Positions 23,341 through 30,573 of a stretch of 34,577 nt of DNA are shown here, in pieces; the first letter of the stretch is position 1; every line of letters starts with the position of its first letter. Origin of the DNA: Desulfovirgula sp. (GTDB taxonomy: Bacteria > Bacillota > Desulfotomaculia > Desulfotomaculales > Desulfocucumaceae); assembly GCA_020725625.1 (NCBI GenBank), contig DYET01000098.1, forward strand, positions 1-34,577, read 5' to 3'. Position numbers and translations under genes: made by a program. The notes under the pieces were generated by a model, which saw only the letters and a program-made list of their open reading frames with translations, was not told the DNA's origin and did not search any database.

Positions 23341-23796
23341 TCAGGAGTCCTGCGGCCGCCTGTGCATCATGAATTTCATGAGCAGCCCCATGACAACTTC
23401 GTTTTTCTGGTTGTATACCTTGTACTGCCAGGTTTGTACCCCCTGGGTCGGCTTGCTGGTTTCCCTTCTGTCGATGACCTCCACCTCAACGGTTATAGTG
23501 TCGCCTATTTTAACGGGGGCAAACATTTTCATGTTGTCCACCCCCAGCCAGGCGATCACCGAATCCTCGGCAATCCCCGTCATTCCCACCAGGCCCACGG
23601 CCATTCCAAATATCAGCGGCCCGTGGGCTATCCTTTCTTTGAAAATGGTCCTGGCGGCATATTCCTTGTCCATGTGCAGGGGATAAAAATCCATGGTCAG
23701 GCCGGCCCAGTTGACTATATGGGTTTCGGTCACCGTGATGGAAGCTGTTCTGAAACTGAACCCGACGCCAAAATCTTCCCAATACTTCTTTGGCAT
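23341..23796 (-). CDS. MaoC-like (R)-enoyl-CoA hydratase
   Basis: A 151-residue single hot-dog domain protein. The hydratase-2 motif is present as NWAGLTMDFYPLHMDKEYA, where D36 and H41 are the catalytic pair; the Asn and Gly positions of the textbook GDxNPLH motif are changed (MDFYPLH). ATG 23796 has AAGGAG upstream. It should add water to a 2-enoyl-CoA. Its place 24 bp after the DUF35 gene, with the Cys-less thiolase-fold gene before that, matches the gene content of the ChsH1/ChsH2-Ltp2 hydratase-aldolase complex, in which a MaoC protein and DUF35 domain work together. Here MaoC and DUF35 are separate proteins and only one MaoC is present, so it probably forms a homodimer. Confidence 0.85.
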   Translation of the reverse strand: MPKKYWEDFGVGFSFRTASITVTETHIVNWAGLTMDFYPLHMDKEYAARTIFKERIAHGPLIFGMAVGLVGMTGIAEDSVIAWLGVDNMKMFAPVKIGDTITVEVEVIDRRETSKPTQGVQTWQYKVYNQKNEVVMGLLMKFMMHRRPQDS

Positions 23797-23820
23797 GATT
23801 TCACTCCTTCACGCTGACCT

Positions 23821-24237
23821 TCACTCAGAACCGGCAGGCTTGAACTTGGGCAGGACAAAGTTCTCGTTCAGCCTCTCAAAGGTAACTTCAACGGGCATTT
23901 CACAGCGGACCTCGTCGGGGTCGCAGCCGACAATGTTGGTGAGCATCTGCACTCCCTCCTCAAGGCGCACAATGGCGATGACGAAGGGCATGTCGCCGAT
24001 AAAGGCCGAAGGGGCGTTGCTGCGGACTACTGTATACGTGTAAACCCTGCCTTTTCCTGAGGCCGGAACCCATTCGATGCGGTCCGAAAAACAGAAGGGA
24101 CAGCAGATTCTGGGATAAAAAATGTGTTTTTGGCAGTCCAGGCATCTCTGAATGATCAATTTCCCTTCATTGGCGGCGTTCCAGTACGGTTTCGTCCAGT
24201 AATTGACGGGCGGCGCGGGCTTTTCGGGCGCACTCAC
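23821..24237 (-). CDS. DUF35 OB-fold protein with rubredoxin-like zinc ribbon
   Basis: A 138-residue protein with the standard DUF35 layout: an N-terminal helix (VNYWTKPYWNAANEGKLI), a zinc ribbon of two Cys pairs in QRCLDCQKHIFYPRICCPFC, then an OB-fold with GKGRVYTYTVV and MPFVIAIVRLEEG. GTG 24237 is preceded by AGGAGGGG. DUF35 proteins act as partners of thiolase-fold enzymes. Known cases are BbsA with BbsB in toluene degradation, the bridging protein between thiolase and HMG-CoA synthase in archaea, and ChsH2-DUF35 with Ltp2. The gene sits 15 bp after the thiolase-fold gene; the two products almost certainly form a complex. The C-terminal part (MPVEVTFERLNE) is normal. Confidence 0.88.
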   Translation of the reverse strand: MSAPEKPAPPVNYWTKPYWNAANEGKLIIQRCLDCQKHIFYPRICCPFCFSDRIEWVPASGKGRVYTYTVVRSNAPSAFIGDMPFVIAIVRLEEGVQMLTNIVGCDPDEVRCEMPVEVTFERLNENFVLPKFKPAGSE

Positions 24238-24252
24238 TTTATCCCCTCCTGT

Positions 24253-25437
24253 TTATGGAATCTCCGTTCCCAGAATAGTTACGTGGGTATCCATGTATGT
24301 CCCACCGGTGGCGGTTTCAATTGCGAAGCGGGCTCCTTCGACCTGCCGCTCCCCTGCTTTCCCCATCAACTGCCGGGCCGCCTCCACCAATATGGCGACG
24401 CCCCCGCCGGCTCCGGTATGTCCCTGGGACAGCATTCCCCCGTTGGTGGTCATGGGCAGCTTCCCGCCCGGCCAGGTATTTCCCTCGTATACGAAGGCTC
24501 CGGCCTCGCCCCTTTTGCAGAATCCCAGCTCCTCCAGGGCTATAAGCTGAAAAACCGGATATGAATCATATATTTCTGCTATGTCTATGTCCCGGGGCGT
24601 CAGCCCGGCTTCCCGGTAGGCTTCCTCCGCTGCTGCGGCGTAGGCGAAGCGCGTCAGGTCAGGCTCCTGTGAAAGGGCGAAGTGGGTGACCCGGGACCCT
24701 TCACCCAGTATGTAAACCGGCCTGTCGGTGATCTCCCTGGCCCGCTCGGCGGAGGTAATGATAAATGCCGAACCGCCGTCGGCCAGCATGTTTGACTCCT
24801 TGGCATGCAGGGGGGTGGACAGCATCTTTGAGGCCATAACCTCTTCCACCGTGAGGGGCTTGCGGAACATTGCGTTGGGGTTCAGTTCGGCCCACTTGCG
24901 GTTGGACACGCAAACAGAGGCTACCTGTTCGGCGGTCGTTCCCGTTTCATACATGTACCGCTGGGTGATTAGCCCTGCTATGGCCGAGTAGTGCATACCG
25001 TAGGGGACTTCCCATTCCTTCGAAATCCCGGCCGTTGAAAAAAGGTCAATCCCTCCCTGGGCGGACACGCCCGTGCCCAGCTTGTCGGCGTGGACACACA
25101 GAATGCACCTGGACACTCCCAGGTTGATCAGGCCCGAAGCTATCCTTAAAAAGTTGCAGCTGCTGGATCCCCCGGAAAAAATCTGTACGTTGTTTTTTAC
25201 TTTTCCGGCCAGCCCGATCTCCTCCACAATCCTGCAGCCCACCAGCTCGGTGTTGAACTGCGGGCTGTAAAGTGCGGCAGTGGGGATCACGGTGTCGATC
25301 TCGTCTTTGTTGATGCCCGCATCCAGGATGGCTTGCCTGGCCGATTCGATTGCGCATACGATGGCTTCACGATCGGGAAACTTTCCCGTCGGAACCTCGC
25401 CTATTCCGACTATGGCGGCCTTTCCCTTAATGCCCAT
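24253..25437 (-). CDS. Thiolase-fold protein lacking the nucleophilic Cys (Ltp2-like aldolase candidate)
   Basis: A 394-residue protein of the SCP2-thiolase / lipid-transfer group. The nucleophile motif (ENxCxSG in true thiolases) is IFSGGSSSCNFLRIA, so Gly90 sits where Cys should be; the nearest Cys is 94. The HDCF motif is EIYDSYPVF, with Tyr290 for His and Ser292 for Cys. The GHP motif is retained as SQGHTGAGG (H340). This substitution pattern is that of the retro-aldolase Ltp2 and related lipid-transfer proteins, not of a thiolase. ATG 25437 follows AAAGGAGG. It is next to the DUF35 and MaoC genes, hence a candidate aldolase that cleaves a 3-hydroxyacyl-CoA made by the hydratase. A non-catalytic scaffold remains possible. 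Confidence 0.8.
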   Translation of the reverse strand: MGIKGKAAIVGIGEVPTGKFPDREAIVCAIESARQAILDAGINKDEIDTVIPTAALYSPQFNTELVGCRIVEEIGLAGKVKNNVQIFSGGSSSCNFLRIASGLINLGVSRCILCVHADKLGTGVSAQGGIDLFSTAGISKEWEVPYGMHYSAIAGLITQRYMYETGTTAEQVASVCVSNRKWAELNPNAMFRKPLTVEEVMASKMLSTPLHAKESNMLADGGSAFIITSAERAREITDRPVYILGEGSRVTHFALSQEPDLTRFAYAAAAEEAYREAGLTPRDIDIAEIYDSYPVFQLIALEELGFCKRGEAGAFVYEGNTWPGGKLPMTTNGGMLSQGHTGAGGGVAILVEAARQLMGKAGERQVEGARFAIETATGGTYMDTHVTILGTEIP

Positions 25438-25466
25438 TGCCTTCCTCCTTTCGTATAAACCCAGGC

Positions 25467-26366
25467 CTATTCGTCTACCAGCGTACTGCCCAGGTACCTA
25501 CAAACCCTGAAATAGTCCTCCGCCATTTCCCGGATAACCTCCGCGGCGGGTTTGATTTCCTCCACTTGGGCGACGCTCTGTCCGGCGCTCCAGATGTCGA
25601 GCCAGCGTTTTGAACCCAGTCCGGGCCTTTTGTCGACTTTCTCTATGCTCTTCGCCAGCCAGTTGGCAAAGTTCCCGGTAATGCGGTCGGTAAAAACGAT
25701 GTCCCCCGGCCCGGCTTCGATGACCGCCTGTTTGTAGGCCGGCAACGCCCTGGCCTCAGGTGTCGCGATCAGCCGCGTGCCCACAATGACCGCACATGCC
25801 CCGACGGCGAGGGACGCCGCCATCTGTGCCCCGGTGCTGACGCCGCCCGCCGCGATTACGGGCAGCCCCACCTTATCCTTCAGGTACGGAACCAGGATCA
25901 GCGTGGGTACGGTGCCTGCATGTCCCCCGGCCCCGGAGCCCACAGCCACCAGGCCGTCCACCCCCCTTTCCCGGGCCCTTACCCCCTGATCAAGAGAGAT
26001 GACGTCGGCGAACACCTTGCCGCCGCTGGCGTGGACATCCTTTACAATAAGGGCTGGGTCCCCCAGGGAAGTGATGAAGAATTTTACGCCGTAGTCCAGG
26101 CACAGGGCCAGCTGTTCCCGCCAGGGAAATCTCCCGGACAGGTGGATATTTACCCCGAAGGGCTTATCGGTGGCCCTCCTGACTGTATCCAGGGCCTTTT
26201 TCAGGTCATCCGCCGTCCGGTAATTGGGCAGAGGAAAGGTGCCCAAGCCGCCGGCCTCGGAGACCGCCACGGTCAGGTCCTCGAAGGAGACCAGGAACAT
26301 CGGCGCCCCGATAATCGGATAGCGGATGTCAAACATTTCTGTAAATAATGTCATTATTCTGGCCAT
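25467..26366 (-). CDS. Nitronate-monooxygenase / 2-nitropropane-dioxygenase-like FMN protein
   Basis: A 299-residue FMN-binding TIM-barrel protein. Motifs include RYPIIGAPMFLVS at the N-terminus, GVDGLVAVGSGAGGHAGTVP (phosphate/FMN contact), VIAAGGVSTGAQMAASLAVG and AVIVGTRLIATPEA. ATG 26366 follows TAGGAGG. Family members include nitronate monooxygenases, FabK enoyl reductases and FMN-dependent dehydrogenases. In an anaerobic acyl-CoA cluster, an enoyl-CoA reductase or an isomerase-type role is more likely than nitroalkane oxidation. It lies between two thiolase-fold genes with gaps of 9 and 29 bp, so all are co-transcribed. The FabK-specific elements cannot be verified by eye, so the reaction stays open. 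Confidence 0.8.
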   Translation of the reverse strand: MARIMTLFTEMFDIRYPIIGAPMFLVSFEDLTVAVSEAGGLGTFPLPNYRTADDLKKALDTVRRATDKPFGVNIHLSGRFPWREQLALCLDYGVKFFITSLGDPALIVKDVHASGGKVFADVISLDQGVRARERGVDGLVAVGSGAGGHAGTVPTLILVPYLKDKVGLPVIAAGGVSTGAQMAASLAVGACAVIVGTRLIATPEARALPAYKQAVIEAGPGDIVFTDRITGNFANWLAKSIEKVDKRPGLGSKRWLDIWSAGQSVAQVEEIKPAAEVIREMAEDYFRVCRYLGSTLVDE

Positions 26367-26375
26367 TGCAGCCTC

Positions 26376-27575
26376 CTAGGGACCCACTATGATTACACTG
26401 ACGGTGGCCCCCCCTGGCGTGCCCCCGAGGTTGTGGGCCAGCCCCAGGCCGGGGTTCTTAATCTGGCGGGGTCCGGCTTTGCCCTGAATCTGCTTGCAGA
26501 GTTCGTACACCATCCTTAGGCCGGTGGCCCCGATGGGGTGTCCAAAGCATTTCAGGCCCCCGTCCATGTTTACCGGCAGTTCGCCGTGAAGCTCAAAGGT
26601 TCCGGCCTCTATTTCCTCCCGGGCACCGCCGCGGCGGGTAAACTGCAGGTCTTCATATATCACCGCCTCGGTTATGGAAAAGCAGTCGTGCACCTCGGCC
26701 ATGCTTATTTCCCTGCGGGGGTCCTTTATCCCGGCCTCGGCGTAGGCGGCAATCCCCGCCCGGTACGTCTCCTTGACCATGGTCCAGTCGTGCCTGGGGT
26801 TCATATAACCTTCCTGCGGGCCCACCGCGATTTGGCACGCTTTTATATAAACCGGGTCGGGCCTGAAATTTCTGGCCATATCTCCTCTTACCAGTATCGC
26901 GGCGGCCGCGCCGTCACTCACCCCGCAGCAATCCAGCAGACCCAGCGGCCATGCAATGATGGGAGCCTTCAAAACCTGTTCAACAGTTATTTCTTTTTGA
27001 AAGTGCGCCTTCGGCGACATGGTGCCGTTGTGGTGATTCTTGACCATGATTTTGGCCAGCATTTCCTTGCCTGCTTCCGGGCTAAGGCCGTATTTGTTGA
27101 AGTAACTGGTGGCCATCATGGCAAAATGTCCCGGCGCAGTAAAGTTTCTGCTTCTGAAAGTGTTAATCGCCGTGGAAACATTGCCCATGGCAATGTCATC
27201 GGTGGGCAGTCCGCTGTAGCCCGAGTCCTTTAATTTTTCCGCCCCGATGACCAGGGCTATGTCGCACACCCCCGCGGCTACGGCGTAAGCGGCCTGCCTG
27301 AGGGCGTCCGAAGCCGTGGCGCACATGTTTTCCAGCCTTGTTACCGGCTTGTAGTCCAGTTTTAAGGCTGTTGCCAGGGGCTGACTGGGAGCCGGTATGC
27401 CGGACCAGTATGACCCGAACCAGACCGCCTGAACATCCTCCGGCCCGATGCCGGCATCTTCGTATGCCTCGTAGACGGCATCGATAATCATGTCCTCAAG
27501 GCTCAAATCCCAATTTTCCCCGAACTTTGTGCACCCCGTGCCCACTATCGCGACTTTGTCTTTAATGCTCTCCAT
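26376..27575 (-). CDS. SCP2-type thiolase with intact catalytic residues
   Basis: A 399-residue thiolase. The nucleophile is C85 in RLENMCATASDALRQ, the second site is H296-D-C298-F in MAEVHDCFSITE, and GHP is present at 345-347 in LKCFGHPIGATG. It ends with the SCP2-type AHNLGGTPGGATVSV. It is therefore expected to be active, cleaving a 3-oxoacyl-CoA (or joining two acyl-CoAs). ATG 27575 follows a GGGGGT stretch. It is 40 bp downstream of the HMG-CoA-synthase-like/DUF35 gene. In archaea, acetoacetyl-CoA thiolase, DUF35 and HMG-CoA synthase form one complex; here the DUF35 domain is fused to the synthase-like protein, and the same kind of complex is a sensible guess. Confidence 0.87.
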   Translation of the reverse strand: MESIKDKVAIVGTGCTKFGENWDLSLEDMIIDAVYEAYEDAGIGPEDVQAVWFGSYWSGIPAPSQPLATALKLDYKPVTRLENMCATASDALRQAAYAVAAGVCDIALVIGAEKLKDSGYSGLPTDDIAMGNVSTAINTFRSRNFTAPGHFAMMATSYFNKYGLSPEAGKEMLAKIMVKNHHNGTMSPKAHFQKEITVEQVLKAPIIAWPLGLLDCCGVSDGAAAAILVRGDMARNFRPDPVYIKACQIAVGPQEGYMNPRHDWTMVKETYRAGIAAYAEAGIKDPRREISMAEVHDCFSITEAVIYEDLQFTRRGGAREEIEAGTFELHGELPVNMDGGLKCFGHPIGATGLRMVYELCKQIQGKAGPRQIKNPGLGLAHNLGGTPGGATVSVIIVGP

Positions 27576-27615
27576 TTAAGGAATACCCCCATTTTATGCA
27601 TTACCGGTCACTTTT

Positions 27616-29034
27616 TTATCTGACGGGCCGGCATTTCCACCAGTAGACATTTATGCCTTCCACCTGCCGGAATTTTCTAAAAGTCAATTCCACCGGCATT
27701 CCCACCTTAACCTCGGCCGGATCCCTGTCCGTTACGTCCAGCATAATTCTTCCCCCGCCGTCAAAATCAACGGCTGCCACGGTTGAGGGGGGATCGGGGG
27801 ACACGGCCAGATTATCGTGGGAAAACGTAGTGACCTTTCCCTGCTTATCTGCAAAGGGGTGGTATTCAAAATCATCCTTTGCCAGGCATTCCATACAAAT
27901 TCTCTGGACCGGGTATTGAACGGTGCCGCACTTCCTGCACTTAACGCCGTAAAGGGTCATGCCGCACTTGCGGTCTCTCCACAATGCCACTGCGGAAACA
28001 GGCTCGGTGCGCGGGCGCGTCGGCGGCTCGGTACTGACGACCTCCCGCCAGCGCAGGTACTTCTGGTAGCTCAGGCCGGCGTTTTTGGAATCGATTTGCC
28101 TGCCAATCACCTGCCTGCCCCGCAGCTTTGCGATCTCATCAGTTACCGTCAGGGCCAGTACGTCGCAGCCGTCCCCGTAGTTGACCCACAGTATTTTATC
28201 GCCGGATTTCGATTCATCAAGGGCCGCTGCCAGCAACATCATGGACTGGGCTGTCCCGGTGCAGCCTACCGTGCTGTACATGGTATCCTGGACCTGTTTT
28301 TTTGCGTCAAATCCCGTCATTTTTGCCGCCGCGCCAAGATAGCCGGGATTGGGGGCGGAAAAAACCGCCCTGGCAAAATCCTTTGCCGTCATGTTGAATT
28401 TTTTCAGGGCTGCGGCAACCGTATCCGCCACAATTTTTATATATCCTCTTTCCCTGACAAAGCGATCTTCCCAGGATCTGACATAGTTTTCTTTTGCGGG
28501 CCTGAAAACTTCAAATATTTCGTGGTTGCTGCTGTACACCTGGTCAATAGTGGCGATAACCCCGGCACTTCCCAGCAGAAGCGCGGCCGCGCCGTCACCG
28601 AACTCCATTTCCCTGGCGCCGTTCGGCAGCCCCATGCGGTTATCGGAGGCACACACCAGGACATTCCCGGCGGTGCCTCCCTTTATTGCGTCAATGGCCA
28701 GCATAACGCCGCTTGTTCCGGATCTTAGTGATCCGGAAAGGTCAAGCGTCAATACTTCCTGCCTCATGTCGACGGCCGCCGCGACCAGGGCGGCCGACTG
28801 CTTCTCGCCGTACGGGAAAGTCGTCGAGGCTAAATAGAATTTATCAATATTATTTGAATCAAAGCCTTTGAGGCAGTCCCTGCATGCCTCCACCGCCATG
28901 GTGACAATGTCTTCATCGTAGTTTGCCACCGACCTTTCGCCCGGCAAAGGCGGGCCGCCCCAGAATTTGGAAATCTCGGCGCGGCTCAGCCTGTAATAAG
29001 GAATATAGGCTCCATACGATGTAATACCTACCAT
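27616..29034 (-). CDS. HMG-CoA-synthase-like protein fused to DUF35, catalytic Cys and His absent
   Basis: A 472-residue fusion. Residues 1-330 are HMG-CoA-synthase/KAS III-like: GITSYGAYIPYYRLSR at the start, then YGEKQSAALVAAAV (E77 at the Glu position) and STVGCTGTAQSMML with LWVNYGDGCDVLALTVTDE near the end. Residues about 345-472 are DUF35, with zinc ribbon CRKC (366-369) and CMEC (380-383). The active-site motif NACYGGT of true synthases reads SGSLRSGT (Leu103 for Cys), and the HQPN motif reads FSAPN (Ser226 for His). Condensation by the known mechanism should be impossible. ATG 29034 follows AGGAGGG. It may serve as a scaffold, as an acyl-CoA binder for the next-door thiolase, or catalyse a different reaction. 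Subfamily function is not known to me. Confidence 0.82.
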   Translation of the reverse strand: MVGITSYGAYIPYYRLSRAEISKFWGGPPLPGERSVANYDEDIVTMAVEACRDCLKGFDSNNIDKFYLASTTFPYGEKQSAALVAAAVDMRQEVLTLDLSGSLRSGTSGVMLAIDAIKGGTAGNVLVCASDNRMGLPNGAREMEFGDGAAALLLGSAGVIATIDQVYSSNHEIFEVFRPAKENYVRSWEDRFVRERGYIKIVADTVAAALKKFNMTAKDFARAVFSAPNPGYLGAAAKMTGFDAKKQVQDTMYSTVGCTGTAQSMMLLAAALDESKSGDKILWVNYGDGCDVLALTVTDEIAKLRGRQVIGRQIDSKNAGLSYQKYLRWREVVSTEPPTRPRTEPVSAVALWRDRKCGMTLYGVKCRKCGTVQYPVQRICMECLAKDDFEYHPFADKQGKVTTFSHDNLAVSPDPPSTVAAVDFDGGGRIMLDVTDRDPAEVKVGMPVELTFRKFRQVEGINVYWWKCRPVR

Positions 29035-29074
29035 AACTACCCTCCTGATTAATCTCCGGCAGCGGACAGGTATT

Positions 29075-30508
29075 TTAATTATTGATTCCTGCCAGTTCCT
29101 CGGCCAGTTTCTTGCAATATGCGATGGTTTTCCTTGCCTCGCCGTAAATGGTCATCCTTTCTGCCTGGGGAGAGCCTTCACCGTGCAGGGCGATGGTCTC
29201 GAGCTCGGAGTGCGTCATTCTGCGGATCAGGTCGAGCATCCTCAGCCTGCTTTCAGTGGGTATCCCGGCCTTGGCGCCGCAGTACTTGACAATATCATCC
29301 TTGAGCTCGGGAACACAGTAATCCAGATAAGACGGCCTGGTTACCAGCAGCCCGCCTGCCAGGTCCTGCACTATCCTGATGATTTCATGGTAATTATGGG
29401 CGAAGTGGTACTTGGCGATATTGGTAACCACCGGGTTGGGAATGGCTATGCCGCCATACATCGTGTAGTCATAGCACGCCGCCTTGCACAATGCCTTGAG
29501 GGTCTCCAGGTAAATTACCATATCGGTAATCTTTTCCCTTACGTGTTGAGCCTTTTCCACGCCGTTGTATTCGGCTATCGCCTGCGCCATACCCAGCAGC
29601 TGCTCGCTTAAGGGTATCCTGTATGCGCAGCCGGTCCGCCTGTGCAGCAGCGCAAAGTTATATACCATGGTGGCGGCATACTTCCATTCACCGCAAAGGA
29701 ACACGCGTTCCCATGGAACAAACACGTCGTCGAAAATAATCAGGGAGTCGGTAATCATGGTGTGAGGGCGCTGGTTGGGGAAGTCGTTGGCCGACCTTCT
29801 CTCGACAAAGGGGCGCACCACCTGTTTTATTCCCCTGGCATTGGCCTGAATGGCAAATGCCACGGCGTAGTCCGCATCGCCTTCAGTCATGGCGCGGCAT
29901 GGAATTACAAAGAACTCGTTGGCATACGCGGCGCCGGAAATATGAGCCTTGGCGCCCCTGACGATAATTCCCTTGCTGTTTTTCTCAACTACTCGTACGT
30001 AATAATCCTTGTGGGCCTGGCCGGGATCTCCGGGCCGAAGCATCCTGTCGCCCTTTACGTCGGTCACGGCGGCCACAACCGCGATGTCCGTTTTCTTCAG
30101 GTATTTACGGTAGTTTTCAATTCTTTCGATATATTCCTTGTTCCCCATTACGTTCGCCGTGATGCTGATGCCGTTGAGGGCGTCGGCGCCGATATCGTGG
30201 GACAGGGGAATATACCCGTCCCCCAGTTCGGTTGACTTGATAATCAGTTCCTGCATCTTCAAAAGGTCATCACCGTTTCTGGGTATGTAGAAATGCCTGC
30301 TTATTTCTTCTCCCAGTTCCTCGTCGTATACGACAGCCAGGTCCTTATACCTGGGGTCATGGGCCATTTCAAAGTCTATGGCCATGGTGTTGACGCAGTT
30401 AGCGATGGCCGGGTGCCCGGTTACGTCTTCCACTTTATCGCCCTTGTAATATACTACCCGCCCGTCTCTCAAACTCTCTTTGTACTGTTCCGCAGTCATC
30501 AGGCCCAT
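29075..30508 (-). CDS. 4-hydroxyphenylacetate-3-hydroxylase / 4-hydroxybutyryl-CoA-dehydratase-fold flavoprotein without Fe-S ligands
   Basis: A 477-residue flavoprotein. It is collinear with 4-hydroxybutyryl-CoA dehydratase (AbfD) in MTAEQYKESLRD, AAVTDVKGDRML, IVRGAKAHISGAAYANEFF, AMTEGDADYAVAF, FDDVFVPWERVFLCGEW and AGGLLVTRPS. AbfD binds a [4Fe-4S] cluster by C99, C103, H292 and C299. Here, by my alignment from memory, the first two positions are P101 and D105 (YIPLSHDIGADALNG). The H and C are retained as HRRTGC but with a shorter spacing. The cluster therefore probably does not form, and FAD alone would act. Oxygenase use is unlikely in an anaerobe. Start ATG 30508 after GAAGGGA; MTAEQ (codon 4) is an alternative. 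Candidate roles: dehydratase, isomerase or dehydrogenase for an acyl-CoA. Confidence 0.8.
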   Translation of the reverse strand: MGLMTAEQYKESLRDGRVVYYKGDKVEDVTGHPAIANCVNTMAIDFEMAHDPRYKDLAVVYDEELGEEISRHFYIPRNGDDLLKMQELIIKSTELGDGYIPLSHDIGADALNGISITANVMGNKEYIERIENYRKYLKKTDIAVVAAVTDVKGDRMLRPGDPGQAHKDYYVRVVEKNSKGIIVRGAKAHISGAAYANEFFVIPCRAMTEGDADYAVAFAIQANARGIKQVVRPFVERRSANDFPNQRPHTMITDSLIIFDDVFVPWERVFLCGEWKYAATMVYNFALLHRRTGCAYRIPLSEQLLGMAQAIAEYNGVEKAQHVREKITDMVIYLETLKALCKAACYDYTMYGGIAIPNPVVTNIAKYHFAHNYHEIIRIVQDLAGGLLVTRPSYLDYCVPELKDDIVKYCGAKAGIPTESRLRMLDLIRRMTHSELETIALHGEGSPQAERMTIYGEARKTIAYCKKLAEELAGINN

Positions 30509-30573
30509 ATCCGGTCATCCCTTCATTAAAATATGTCTTCCGCTGTTGAATCCGCCCTGATGCCAAACAGGTT

